A DNA stretch of 23,617 bases from Minisyncoccota bacterium (GTDB lineage: Bacteria > Patescibacteriota > Minisyncoccia > UBA6257 > XYB1-36-10): contig JAQVXM010000005.1 in NCBI GenBank assembly GCA_028709185.1, positions 1 through 23,617 on the forward strand, given 5' to 3'. The position numbers and the translations under genes were made by a program. Positions within the stretch are counted from its first letter, which is position 1. Every line of letters begins with the position of its first letter. The notes beneath the pieces were generated by a model. That model was not told the origin of the DNA and made no database searches. It worked only from the letters and a program-made list of their open reading frames with translations. This document shows positions 14,846 to 22,541 of this stretch, piece by piece.

Positions 14846-15865
14846 ATGTCGGATTATAAAAAAATAAAAGAAGAAGCGATTCAGGCTTTAAGGGAAGCGA
14901 AAAGCGTCGAAAGAGCCGAAGAGTTAAGGGTTGTTTATTTAGGCAGAAAAGGAGTAATAACGACAGCCTTAAGAGCTCTTGCGGAGAAAAGCATAGAAGA
15001 AAAGAGAAGCGATGGTCCTGAGTTAAATGCTTTCCGAAAAGAACTGGAAGACAGAATTAAAGAAAGAAAAAAAGAACTTTCTTTTAAAGGCGTAGCAAAT
15101 TTTGATCTGACGATGCCGGGGAAAAAATTAAAAAGAGGATCTCTACACCCGCTTTCAATAGTGGAGAAAGAAATAGTGGCAATTTTCAAATCTATGAATT
15201 TTTCAGTAGCGGAAGGTCCGGAGGCGGAAAGCGAATATTATAATTTTGATGCTTTAAATATTCCAGAGAATCATCCGGCTAGGGAAATGTGGGATACTTT
15301 CTGGTTGGAGAGCAGTCAAAAAATTTCAGATAATAATTTTAAATCTTCGAATAAAAAAGTTGAAAAATTTCTAATGCGAACGCATACCAGTCCGGTGCAA
15401 ATAAGGTTCATGAAAGAAAATAAGCCTCCTTTTCAAATCGTGGTGCCGGGAAGAGTTTTTCGATACGAGGCAACAGACATGAGTCATGAAATAAATTTTC
15501 ACCAGATAGAGGGACTTTCTATAGGGAGATCAATAAATCTTGCTAATTTAAAATTTATAATTGAGGAATTTTTTAACAGGTTTTTTGGAAAAAAATTAGA
15601 GTTCAGATTCAGACCGAGTTATTTTCCTTTTGTCGAGCCAGGAGTGGAAGTTGATATAAAAATGCCAGGGGGAGAAAAATGGTTGGAAGTGATGGGAGCA
15701 GGGATGGTGCATAAGAATGTTTTAAAGGCGGTAAAAATAGATGAAAGGGAGTGGCAGGGATTTGCTTTTGGTATGGGCGTAGAAAGACTAGCTATGTTAA
15801 AATATAAAATTCCTGATATAAGAATGTTTTATGCCGGAGATTTAAGATTTATAAGACAATTTTAA
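14846..15865 (+). CDS. pheS: Phenylalanyl-tRNA synthetase alpha subunit
   Basis: 339-residue catalytic subunit of the (alpha-beta)2 PheRS. The N-terminal coiled-coil (about 1-85) is followed by the class II core: motif 2 begins with GRVFRYEATDMSHE at 202-215, with the conserved HEINFHQIEG next to it, and motif 3 is GFAFGMGVERLAML at about 305-318. The C-terminal DIRMFYAGDLRFIRQF is the family ending. Length is typical. It is followed 16 nt later by a small unknown gene and then pheT, so the pheST pair is interrupted. Confidence 0.96.
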   Translation: MSDYKKIKEEAIQALREAKSVERAEELRVVYLGRKGVITTALRALAEKSIEEKRSDGPELNAFRKELEDRIKERKKELSFKGVANFDLTMPGKKLKRGSLHPLSIVEKEIVAIFKSMNFSVAEGPEAESEYYNFDALNIPENHPAREMWDTFWLESSQKISDNNFKSSNKKVEKFLMRTHTSPVQIRFMKENKPPFQIVVPGRVFRYEATDMSHEINFHQIEGLSIGRSINLANLKFIIEEFFNRFFGKKLEFRFRPSYFPFVEPGVEVDIKMPGGEKWLEVMGAGMVHKNVLKAVKIDEREWQGFAFGMGVERLAMLKYKIPDIRMFYAGDLRFIRQF

Positions 15866-15881
15866 TTATAAAAAAAGAGAT

Positions 15882-16334
15882 ATGAAAAATTTTGAAAGAG
15901 TCCAAATTGATAAGAAAGAAAAAAAGGAAGAAGAAAAAATAGATATTGAAGAAATAAGAGATGAGATAAGAGAACTTGTTTCTAGAGCGAAGAGAGAGTT
16001 TGAAGACGCGGCAGAGAGCGGAGAAGAGGAAAAGCTGAAAGGAGAAGTGAGGCATTTGGTTGAAATTGATCCAGATTCTGTTTCTGAAGAAGAACTTTTA
16101 CTTTTTAAAGAAGTAAAAGAGAATAATGAAATTGATGATGCAAAGTATAAAGAATTCGGAGATCGTTTAAATGATATTGTTTTGAAATCGGCTCCAGAAA
16201 GCGAAGAAAAAATAACAAGCAATGCTAGGGAGTTTTTTAAAAAAGAAACATCTTCAAGTTTGAGATCGGCAATAAGTTCTTTGTTAATGAAAAAGTACGC
16301 GGAATTTTTACGGTTTAAAAAAGAAGCAGCTTAA
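15882..16334 (+). CDS. Unknown acidic, helical protein between pheS and pheT
   Basis: 150 residues, not recognised. It is highly charged (many Glu, Lys, Asp) and mostly predicted helical, with long amphipathic stretches (KIDIEEIRDEIRELVSRAKREF), no membrane segment and no Cys. The N-terminal 25 residues are low-complexity K/E. The C-terminal SSLRSAISSLLMKKYAEFLRFKKEAA looks like a folded amphipathic helix. It is co-directional, 16 nt after pheS and 8 nt before pheT, and coding looks real from purine-rich codon use like its neighbours. Position suggests co-expression with PheRS, but nothing in it indicates an RNA-binding fold. The same 13-nt sequence (TTAATTATAAAAA) flanks it at 15862-15874 and 16331-16343. 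Confidence 0.75.
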   Translation: MKNFERVQIDKKEKKEEEKIDIEEIRDEIRELVSRAKREFEDAAESGEEEKLKGEVRHLVEIDPDSVSEEELLLFKEVKENNEIDDAKYKEFGDRLNDIVLKSAPESEEKITSNAREFFKKETSSSLRSAISSLLMKKYAEFLRFKKEAA

Positions 16335-16342
16335 TTATAAAA

Positions 16343-18304
16343 ATGAAGTTTTCTTATAAATTATTAAAAAGAATAAATTCGAGAATTCCTGAAAAAAAGA
16401 AGGTGTTGGAATTGTTAACCAATTACTCTTTCGAAGCGGAAGATTTAAAAGGGGAGGTAATCGATATATCGATCCTGCCGAACAGATATTCGGATGCGAG
16501 TTCGCATTATGGAATAGCGCAGGAAATAATGGCGGCGCTTCAGAAAAAGAGCGAATTGCCTGATTTTGGTTCTAAATTCGGAAAAAAAGGAAAAGAATTA
16601 GAGATTAAAGTTTTAGAAAAAGGTCTCTGTAAAAGATATATCGGCGCAGTGATAGAAATAGAAAAAAATACGGAATCTCCTTTATGGATGAGGGAGATTT
16701 TGGAAGATGTTGGAATGAGACCGATAAATTTAGTGGTGGATATAATGAATTACGTAATGCTTTTAACAGGACAGCCTATGCATGCTTTTGATTTTGATAA
16801 AATAGCTGATTTAAGAGAAATATCTGTCGGTTCCAAAAGAATAAAAAAAGAAAAAATCATAGTGAGATTAGCAAAAGACGGAGAGGAGATAGAAACTTTG
16901 GATAATAGAAGAATAAAGCTTGATAAAGGAACTCTTATTATTGCTGACGAAAAGAAGCCGTTAGCTATAGCTGGAATTAAAGGGGGAAAGAGGGCGGAAG
17001 TCGATGAAAAAACAAAAAAAATAATTGTGGAAGCAGCCAGTTTTTCGCAAGTGAATATTTTTAAAACTTCAAAAAGGGTGGGAATTTCGACAGATGCCAG
17101 CTTGCGGTTTTCGCATAATTTGAGTTCGGAATTAGCAAAGTTTGGAATGAATGAAGCGTTGAAACTTTTTAAGGAATTTGCCGGCGGAAAGGTGAAAGAA
17201 ATTATAGATGCAGATTTCAGCAAAAAAGAAAAAAAAGATATATATTTTGACGTTAAAAGATTTGTAAATTTTACCGGTATAAAAGATTTGAATGTAAAAA
17301 TGGCGGCGGTAAAACTTAAGTTTTTAGGTTTTTTGATAAAGAAAATAAGCAAGGATGGATTTATAGCGACACCACCTATTTTAAGAAATGACGTTTTGAA
17401 TTTTCAGGATTTAGCAGAAGAGACGGCGAGAGTTTACGGGGTAAATAAAATAAAGCCGGAAGCGCCTAATTTTATCATTTATCCTCCCATTGAAAACAAT
17501 CTTTACGTTATGAAAGAAAAGGTAAGGGATATTTTGTCAGGATTAGCTCTTGATGAAGTTTATAATTACACTTTTGTCGCAGAGGGAGGGGTGAATTTAG
17601 AAAATCCTATTTCGGCAGAAAGAAAACATTTAAGAGTTTCTTTAAAGCCTCTTTTAATAAAAAACGTTATAGATAATTTCAGATTTTTTGATAAAGTGGC
17701 AATTTTTGAGTTAGGAAAAATATTTAATAATGATGGAAAGGAAATAAGCGAGAATTTTAATTTGGGAATAGTTGTGGCGCATAAAAAAGATAATTTATTT
17801 CTTGAGCTTAAAGGAGTAGTGGAAGAACTTTTAAGAAAATTGGGATTAACTGATTTTGATTTTAAAGAAGAAGAGGGGAAACTTTTAGTTTTAGCCGGCG
17901 GAGAAGCGATAGGAGGTTTAACAATAGAAAAAAAAGATGGTTATAAAATGTCCATAGCAGAAATTAATCTTGAAAGATTGGAGAAAAAAACGGAGGAGGA
18001 GCTGGAATATGAAGAAATAATAAAGTATCCGTCAATAACGAGGGATTTGTCTTTTTTAGTCGGAAGCGAGATAAGAGTGGGGGAAATTTTAAAAGAAATA
18101 CAAGGGGTTGATTTCCAAGAAATAAGAGATGTTGATATGATTGATTTTTATGAGGATGAAAAATTGGGAGATAATTTAAAAAGTTTGACTTTTAGAATAG
18201 TATTACAGTCAAAAGAGAAAAGTTTAACAGATGAGGAGGCAGACAGAATAATAGAGAAGATAGTTAAAATGTTGGAGGAAAAATTTGGAGCAGAAGTTAG
18301 GTAA
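16343..18304 (+). CDS. pheT: Phenylalanyl-tRNA synthetase beta subunit, without the tRNA-binding OB domain
   Basis: 653-residue beta subunit, clearly shorter than the roughly 790-800 residues usual in bacteria. The N-terminal B1 part (about 1-30) passes almost directly into VIDISILPNRYSDASSHYGIAQEI at 39-62. In most bacteria the EMAP-like OB domain (B2, about 100 residues) is inserted at this point; here it is absent. The B3/B4 editing region (about 70-270), the B5 domain and the catalytic-like core with GVNLENPIS follow. The C-terminal FDX-ACB anticodon-binding domain is intact (about 556-653, YPSITRDLSFLVG and KSLTFRIVLQSKEKSLTDEE). The ATG at 16343 leaves an 8-nt gap after the unknown gene. 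Confidence 0.95.
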   Translation: MKFSYKLLKRINSRIPEKKKVLELLTNYSFEAEDLKGEVIDISILPNRYSDASSHYGIAQEIMAALQKKSELPDFGSKFGKKGKELEIKVLEKGLCKRYIGAVIEIEKNTESPLWMREILEDVGMRPINLVVDIMNYVMLLTGQPMHAFDFDKIADLREISVGSKRIKKEKIIVRLAKDGEEIETLDNRRIKLDKGTLIIADEKKPLAIAGIKGGKRAEVDEKTKKIIVEAASFSQVNIFKTSKRVGISTDASLRFSHNLSSELAKFGMNEALKLFKEFAGGKVKEIIDADFSKKEKKDIYFDVKRFVNFTGIKDLNVKMAAVKLKFLGFLIKKISKDGFIATPPILRNDVLNFQDLAEETARVYGVNKIKPEAPNFIIYPPIENNLYVMKEKVRDILSGLALDEVYNYTFVAEGGVNLENPISAERKHLRVSLKPLLIKNVIDNFRFFDKVAIFELGKIFNNDGKEISENFNLGIVVAHKKDNLFLELKGVVEELLRKLGLTDFDFKEEEGKLLVLAGGEAIGGLTIEKKDGYKMSIAEINLERLEKKTEEELEYEEIIKYPSITRDLSFLVGSEIRVGEILKEIQGVDFQEIRDVDMIDFYEDEKLGDNLKSLTFRIVLQSKEKSLTDEEADRIIEKIVKMLEEKFGAEVR

Positions 18305-18322
18305 ATCTGAAATAAAAAGATA

Positions 18323-18351
18323 TAAAAAACCCGCTTTTTAAAAAGCGGGTT
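18323..18351 (-). terminator. Perfect 24-nt palindrome, terminator for the leftward gene
   Basis: AACCCGCTTTTT (18328-18339) is followed directly by its reverse complement (18340-18351). On the minus strand the stem ends in GCGGG followed by six T, the form of an intrinsic terminator 24 nt after the stop of the leftward gene. On the plus strand only TT follows the stem, so it would stop pheT transcripts less well. It lies between two convergent genes and may serve both. Confidence 0.75.
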
Positions 18352-18374
18352 AGCGGTATTCAGGGAGGAGAAAA

Positions 18375-18935
18375 TTACATGATTAGAAGGGCTAACTGAT
18401 GACGAAAAAAGAAAAATCTTTTTTTATCGTCAGGGTTTTGTCCTTCCGGGAAAACAAGCATATTTTCCGGAAGAAAAATTTTATCACCTCCGTTATTAAA
18501 AATTTCCGGATCAGTGATGTAAAACCGGTCCTCGATTAGGAAATTTTTATCGAGGGAAACATTTTCTTCTTCTTCTATTTCCATTTGGTCGCTTAACGAC
18601 CATATTTTTTCCTCCGGAGAAGCAAGGAAAACTTGCGACGCTTTTTTTAGGACATCGCGAAAGAAATAGTGCTTCCTTTCGCTTTTTCCCATAAAAAAAA
18701 CTTCATAAGGAATCTCGACGAGTTCCCCATAAATTTTGGGATTGACCAGGATGATTTCGTCCCAGCGAATCCCATCGGGAATTACTTTTCCGTTTTCGAT
18801 AACGTACGATGGTACGTTATACAAGTCTTCTTCAAAAACGAAGACTTGCGTTGGAAAAACAAAAAATTTTATTCCCAACATAATTACTGCCACGGAAAAA
18901 ATCAAAAATAAAGATACGGACAGCTTTTTCATCAT
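18375..18935 (-). CDS. Unknown membrane-anchored protein, independently regulated
   Basis: 186 residues if the first of two tandem ATGs is used. The second (18932) has the better spacing, 7 nt from an AAGGAG Shine-Dalgarno (CTCCT at 18940-18944 on the plus strand). The N-terminus has two Lys followed by a hydrophobic segment at about 6-27, a signal anchor; the rest is soluble and probably extracytoplasmic. There are no Cys and no motif I recognise. The acidic stretch MEIEEEENVSLD lies near 120-130. Codon use differs from neighbours: four of six Arg codons are CGN while other genes use almost only AGA, and ATC, GTC and CTC are frequent. It is the only leftward protein gene, with its own promoter, terminator and candidate operator, which suggests an acquired or condition-dependent gene. 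Confidence 0.8.
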   Translation of the reverse strand: MMKKLSVSLFLIFSVAVIMLGIKFFVFPTQVFVFEEDLYNVPSYVIENGKVIPDGIRWDEIILVNPKIYGELVEIPYEVFFMGKSERKHYFFRDVLKKASQVFLASPEEKIWSLSDQMEIEEEENVSLDKNFLIEDRFYITDPEIFNNGGDKIFLPENMLVFPEGQNPDDKKRFFFFRHQLALLIM

Positions 18936-18949
18936 TCTTCTCCTTTTTT

Positions 18950-18964
18950 AGTCCGAATAGGACT
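18950..18964 (-). promoter_or_regulatory. Small hairpin in the leader of the leftward gene
   Basis: AGTCC-GAATA-GGACT is a perfect 5-bp inverted repeat lying 5 nt upstream of the Shine-Dalgarno on the minus strand, flanked by A-runs. On the plus strand the stem is followed by six T and could also be a weak terminator. Its role is uncertain. Confidence 0.4.
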
Positions 18965-18967
18965 TTT

Positions 18968-19009
18968 TTGTGCTGTTTTACTTTTAGCACAATGTTTTTT
19001 ATTTGTCAA
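18968..19009 (-). promoter_or_regulatory. Promoter with overlapping inverted repeat (candidate operator) for the leftward gene
   Basis: On the minus strand a perfect TTGACA (19004-19009) is followed after 17 nt by TAAAAG (18981-18986), which is preceded by TGC, an extended -10. A perfect 7-bp inverted repeat TTGTGCT (18968-18974) / AGCACAA (18986-18992), with arms 11 nt apart, spans the -10 and the expected +1. A repressor bound there would block polymerase, so this is a likely operator. It does not match the LexA box as I know it. Leader length would be about 40 nt. Confidence 0.65.
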
Positions 19010-19074
19010 ACTGGGAGCGGGATAAATTTTTTAAAAAGATGAAAAAAAGACTGGATTTTGGAGTTTTATTTTGA

Positions 19075-19080
19075 TATAAT
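19075..19080 (+). promoter_or_regulatory. gyrB promoter, extended -10 (TGATATAAT)
   Basis: A perfect TATAAT preceded by TGA makes an extended -10. The -35 is weak (TGGATT at 19052-19057 with a 17-nt spacer). The -10 ends 44 nt before the gyrB ATG, giving a leader of about 37 nt, longer than for most other genes here, and without a Shine-Dalgarno. Confidence 0.55.
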
Positions 19081-19124
19081 AAGAGAACCTAAAGGGCTTT
19101 TATTTTTGCTTAAAAAAGAAAAAA

Positions 19125-21155
19125 ATGGCAGAAAAAACAAAAAAAGAAGAAAAGAAATCACCTTCGTACGGAGCTAAAGATATTTATGTTTTGGAAGGAT
19201 TAGAACCAGTCAGAAAGAGGCCGGGAATGTATATCGGTTCTACTGGAGTTGATGGATTGCATCATTTAGTAAAGGAGGTGGTGGATAATTGCATAGACGA
19301 GGCAATGGGTGGTTATGCTAAAAATGTGACGGTGGAACTTTTACCGGGAAATAAAGTGAGCGTAAAGGATGACGGGAGAGGAATTCCGGTTGATATTCAC
19401 AAGCAAACAAAAAAATCGGCTCTTGAAACCGTTTTAACAACGTTGCATGCCGGAGGAAAGTTTGGCGGAGAATCGTATAAAGTGGCTGGAGGATTGCATG
19501 GCGTGGGAGTATCGGTTGTAAATGCGCTTTCGACAAATTTGAAAGCGGAGGTTTGGAGGGATGGGGGATTTTTTGAACAGGAATATATAAGAGGGGTGCC
19601 GAAGGGAAAAGTGAAAAAAAATGGAAATAGTTCGGAAACTGGAACAAAAATAACTTTCAGTCCGGATCCGGAAATTTTTTCAGTTGTGGATTTTGACGAT
19701 AAAAGAATTTTAGATTTTTTAAGACATCAGGCTTACCTGACAAAAGGAGTAAGAATTAGATTTTACGATCGAAGGAAAGAGCCGACAATAACTTATGGGT
19801 TTAAATTTGATGGAGGACTTTTATCTTTCATAAAATATCTTTATGAAGACGGAGGAAGAGAAAATAAGCTGATTCAAGGAGATATTTTTTATACTAATCG
19901 TGAAGTGAGTAAAATAGATATAGAGGCGACTTTTGTTTATACGGAAGATATAGAAACAAAAGAAATAAGTTTTGCCAATAATATTCATACTCCAGATGGG
20001 GGCATGCATTTAACCGGATTTCGTTCGGCTTTAACTAGAGGTTTAAATGATTATGCGAGAAGTGAAGGAATTTTAAAGGAAAAAGATGATAATTTAACAG
20101 GAGAAGATGTGCGAGAAGGGTTGATAGCGGTTGTTTCGGTAAAAATAAGCGAGCCGCAGTTTGAGGGACAAACGAAGGCTCGTTTAGGGAATCCGGAGGC
20201 AAGGACGGCAGTGGAATCAGCGGTAGGAGAAGGATTAAAAGAGTTTTTAGAAAAACATCCGGCAGACGCTAAAAAAATAATAGAAAGATGTCTTCTTTCG
20301 GCAAAAGCAAGAAAAGCAGCGAAAGCGGCTAAGGAAACAGTACTCCGAAAAGGAGTTTTAGAAGGACTGACTCTTCCGGGAAAATTAGCTGATTGTTCTT
20401 CGAGAAAAGCAGAAGATTCTGAACTTTTTATCGTAGAAGGAGATTCTGCGGGAGGTTCAGCAAAACAGGGAAGAGACAGAAGATTTCAGGCTATTCTTCC
20501 TTTACGTGGAAAAATTTTAAACGTGGAGAAGGCTCGTCTTGATAAAATGTTGGCATCACAGGAGATAAGATCTCTTGTGATAGCTTTAGGCACTTCAATC
20601 GCTGATAGTTTTGATATGGAAAATCTTCGCTATCATAAAATTGTGATAATGACTGATGCAGATGTGGATGGAGCGCATATCAGAATTCTTCTTCTAACTT
20701 TATTTTATCGATATTTTCCGCAAGTTATTGAAAAAGGATATATTTATATTGCTCAGCCACCGCTTTATCGCGTGAATCGAGGCAAGGAAGCAAAATATGC
20801 TTACAGTGATTTTGAAAGAGATAAAGTAATAGAAGAGTTATCTTCTCAAATAAAAGCGAGAAAAGAGAAAGGATCCGTACAATTAAAATCTAACGAGGAA
20901 GACAAAGAGGAAACAATAGAGGAGGGAAAAATAAAAGGAATAAATATTCAGAGATATAAGGGTTTAGGAGAAATGAATCCGGATCAATTATGGGAAACAA
21001 CGATGAATCCGGAAAACAGAATTCTTTTAAAAGTAGGAATAGATGATGCGGAAGAGGCAGACAAGATGTTTGATATTTTAATGGGTGGCGATGTCGAACC
21101 GAGAAAGAAATTCATTCAGGCTCATGCTTTGGATGTGAAGAATATTGACGTTTAA
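19125..21155 (+). CDS. gyrB: DNA gyrase subunit B
   Basis: 676-residue ATPase subunit of the type II topoisomerase that introduces negative supercoils. The GHKL ATPase domain shows E51, N55 and D58 (KEVVDNCIDEAM), DDGRGIPVD from 82, and the ATP lid KVAGGLHGVGVSVVNAL. The transducer domain follows. The Toprim domain has E438 in IVEGDSAGGSAKQGRDR and D511, D513, D515 in TDADVDGAHIR. The C-terminal motif QRYKGLGEMNPDQLWETTM completes the family. The short linker and IALGTSI favour GyrB, but ParE-like use cannot be excluded since gyrA/parC is not in the window. Followed by the secE promoter 9 nt after the stop. Confidence 0.94.
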   Translation: MAEKTKKEEKKSPSYGAKDIYVLEGLEPVRKRPGMYIGSTGVDGLHHLVKEVVDNCIDEAMGGYAKNVTVELLPGNKVSVKDDGRGIPVDIHKQTKKSALETVLTTLHAGGKFGGESYKVAGGLHGVGVSVVNALSTNLKAEVWRDGGFFEQEYIRGVPKGKVKKNGNSSETGTKITFSPDPEIFSVVDFDDKRILDFLRHQAYLTKGVRIRFYDRRKEPTITYGFKFDGGLLSFIKYLYEDGGRENKLIQGDIFYTNREVSKIDIEATFVYTEDIETKEISFANNIHTPDGGMHLTGFRSALTRGLNDYARSEGILKEKDDNLTGEDVREGLIAVVSVKISEPQFEGQTKARLGNPEARTAVESAVGEGLKEFLEKHPADAKKIIERCLLSAKARKAAKAAKETVLRKGVLEGLTLPGKLADCSSRKAEDSELFIVEGDSAGGSAKQGRDRRFQAILPLRGKILNVEKARLDKMLASQEIRSLVIALGTSIADSFDMENLRYHKIVIMTDADVDGAHIRILLLTLFYRYFPQVIEKGYIYIAQPPLYRVNRGKEAKYAYSDFERDKVIEELSSQIKARKEKGSVQLKSNEEDKEETIEEGKIKGINIQRYKGLGEMNPDQLWETTMNPENRILLKVGIDDAEEADKMFDILMGGDVEPRKKFIQAHALDVKNIDV

Positions 21156-21163
21156 AAATACTC

Positions 21164-21192
21164 TTTACATAAAAAAAGAAATAATGTATAGT
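21164..21192 (+). promoter_or_regulatory. secE-nusG-rplK promoter (TTTACA, 17 nt, TATAGT)
   Basis: TTTACA at 21164-21169, a 17-nt spacer and TATAGT at 21187-21192, only 9 nt after the gyrB stop. The -10 ends 11 nt before the secE ATG, so the leader would be about 4-5 nt. This is the clearest case in the window of a strong promoter with almost no leader. Confidence 0.72.
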
Positions 21193-21203
21193 TTACAACT
21201 AAT

Positions 21204-21392
21204 ATGGTTTTAAAAATAAAAACTTTTTTAAAAGAGTCGTTTTCAGAGTTAAAGAGAGTGAATTGGCCAACTAAAAAAGAAACGACAAGATTGACGGTGG
21301 TGGTGATAGTTTTATCGCTTGCGTTGGCTCTAATGCTTGGTGTTTTTGATTATTCATTTTCTTATCTTTTGGAACTTCTAATAATAAAATAA
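21204..21392 (+). CDS. secE: Protein translocase subunit SecE
   Basis: 62-residue single-span SecE, the small essential subunit of the SecYEG channel. The amphipathic N-terminal helix (FLKESFSELKRVNWPTKKET) carries the conserved W21-P22 and is followed by one membrane segment at about 30-57. The short form is usual for bacteria outside the enterics. It has a strong promoter just upstream and is followed 5 nt later by nusG, the standard secE-nusG order. Confidence 0.95.
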   Translation: MVLKIKTFLKESFSELKRVNWPTKKETTRLTVVVIVLSLALALMLGVFDYSFSYLLELLIIK

Positions 21393-21397
21393 TAAAA

Positions 21398-21970
21398 ATG
21401 TCTTTAGAAAAAGAAAAAAATAACGATGGAAAAATGTTAAAATCCGAAAGGCATTGGTATGCGGTGCATACTTATTCCGGATATGAAGACGCGGTGGAAC
21501 GTTATTTAAAGCAACGCGTTGATTCGCTATCAATGAATGATAAAATATTCAACATAATAGTTCCTAAGGAGGCAAAAATAAAAGTGAAAAACGGAAGAAG
21601 ACAAGAGGTGGAAGAAAAGATTTACCCGGGATATGTTTTGGTAGATATGATTTTAGATGATGATTCGTGGTATGTTGTTCGGAATACACCGAGAGTGACA
21701 GGATTTGTAGGAGCAGATTCTACTAAACCAACGCCTCTTTTAAAATCGGAAGTGGATTTGCTTTTGGGAAGAATGGGCGGAGAGGCGCAATCTTTCAATC
21801 TTGACTTATCTATCGGAGAAATAGTAAAAATAACTGACGGTCCGTTTAAGGATTATGAAGGAAAAGTGGATGAGATAGATGAAAGTCGGGGAAAGGTTAA
21901 AGTGCTTGTGCCGATATTTGGCAGAGATACGGCAGTAGAACTTGATTCATTGCAAGTAAAGAAAATATAA
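21398..21970 (+). CDS. nusG: Transcription termination/antitermination factor NusG
   Basis: 190 residues. The NGN domain (about 15-120) shows HWYAVHTYSGYEDAVERYL, KIYPGYVLVDM and WYVVRNTPRVTGFVG. The KOW domain (about 135-190) shows GEIVKITDGPFKDYEGKV and ends in VELDSLQVKKI. NusG binds RNA polymerase to suppress pausing and links it to Rho or the ribosome. Length is typical. It is in operon with secE (5-nt gap) and rplK (4-nt gap); no Shine-Dalgarno is visible. Confidence 0.96.
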   Translation: MSLEKEKNNDGKMLKSERHWYAVHTYSGYEDAVERYLKQRVDSLSMNDKIFNIIVPKEAKIKVKNGRRQEVEEKIYPGYVLVDMILDDDSWYVVRNTPRVTGFVGADSTKPTPLLKSEVDLLLGRMGGEAQSFNLDLSIGEIVKITDGPFKDYEGKVDEIDESRGKVKVLVPIFGRDTAVELDSLQVKKI

Positions 21971-21974
21971 AAAT

Positions 21975-22400
21975 ATGGCAAAAAAAATAAAAGCAGTAAT
22001 AAAAATTCAGATAGAAGCGGGAAAGGCGACGCCAGCTCCTCCAGTTGGAACAGCGCTTGGACCTCAGGGAATAAATATAGGTGATTTTTGCAAGCAATTT
22101 AATGATGCAACAAAAGAAATGACAGGTGATATTGTTCCTGCGGTTTTGACTGTATTTGAAGATCGGACTTTCAGTTTTATTTTAAAAACACCTCCAGTAT
22201 CTTCTCTTTTGAAAAAGGCGGCGGGTGTTGATAAGGGATCCGGAGATGTGCCGAGAAAAAAATCCGGAACAGTAAGTATTTCCCAAGTGGATGAAATAGC
22301 GGAAAAGAAAGTGGATGATTTAAATGTTAAAGATAAAGAAGCGGCAAGGAGAGTCATAGAAGGAACAGCAAAAAGTATGGGAATAGAGATAAAGAGATAG
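21975..22400 (+). CDS. rplK: 50S ribosomal protein L11 (uL11)
   Basis: 141 residues, the standard size. The N-terminal IKIQIEAGKATPAPPVGTAL and GINIGDFCKQFNDATK are L11 signatures, and the C-terminal rRNA-binding domain includes KTPPVSSLLKKAAGV and KEAARRVIEGTAKSMGIEI. L11 forms the GTPase-associated centre on 23S rRNA. In most bacteria rplA follows, but here the next 298 nt hold no rplA. A run of seven G (22402-22408) directly follows the stop. Confidence 0.96.
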   Translation: MAKKIKAVIKIQIEAGKATPAPPVGTALGPQGINIGDFCKQFNDATKEMTGDIVPAVLTVFEDRTFSFILKTPPVSSLLKKAAGVDKGSGDVPRKKSGTVSISQVDEIAEKKVDDLNVKDKEAARRVIEGTAKSMGIEIKR

Positions 22401-22511
22401 AGGGGGGGAAGCGATGAGATAATTAGGATAGTATTTTCAGTAATTTCATAAAAGGATTTTTTCTGCGATTGAAGAAAAAAGGGATTGTGGATAAACTATT
22501 TGCATGGTTTG

Positions 22512-22520
22512 TGCTATAAT
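22512..22520 (+). promoter_or_regulatory. Extended -10 promoter in the rplK-gatB gap
   Basis: TGC followed by a perfect TATAAT at 22515-22520. A consensus -35 at 16-18 nt is missing, but extended -10 promoters can do without it. Expected +1 is near 22527. The rest of the 298-nt gap between rplK and gatB holds the hairpin at 22542, an AT-rich stem (22457-22464 with 22473-22480) and no protein gene. Confidence 0.55.
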
Positions 22521-22541
22521 GGATAAATAACAAATCAAGAG

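Noticed and set aside
16750..17352. Long open frame of 200 codons on the minus strand inside pheT
   Set aside because: It mirrors the codon pattern of pheT (S/F/I-rich antisense of K/E-rich coding), has no promoter or ribosome site, and pheT is certain on the other strand.
18363..18536. Plus-strand GGGAGGAG with a 6-codon ORF (ATG at 18379) whose TGA overlaps an ATG (18399) opening a 45-codon frame
   Set aside because: The layout looks like translational coupling, but the frame is antisense to the well-supported leftward gene, has no promoter, and the peptide is Lys/Phe-rich without features. The purine run is the complement of the leftward gene's 3' end.
22402..22408. Run of seven G after the rplK stop
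   Set aside because: Unusual in AT-rich DNA, but it has no partner for a quadruplex (only one G-run) and no start codon opening a real frame follows; possibly a homopolymer length error.
22457..22480. TTTTTTCT / AGAAAAAA inverted repeat after rplK
   Set aside because: Eight bp but almost all A-T, so the hairpin would be weak and lacks the GC stem of a terminator.
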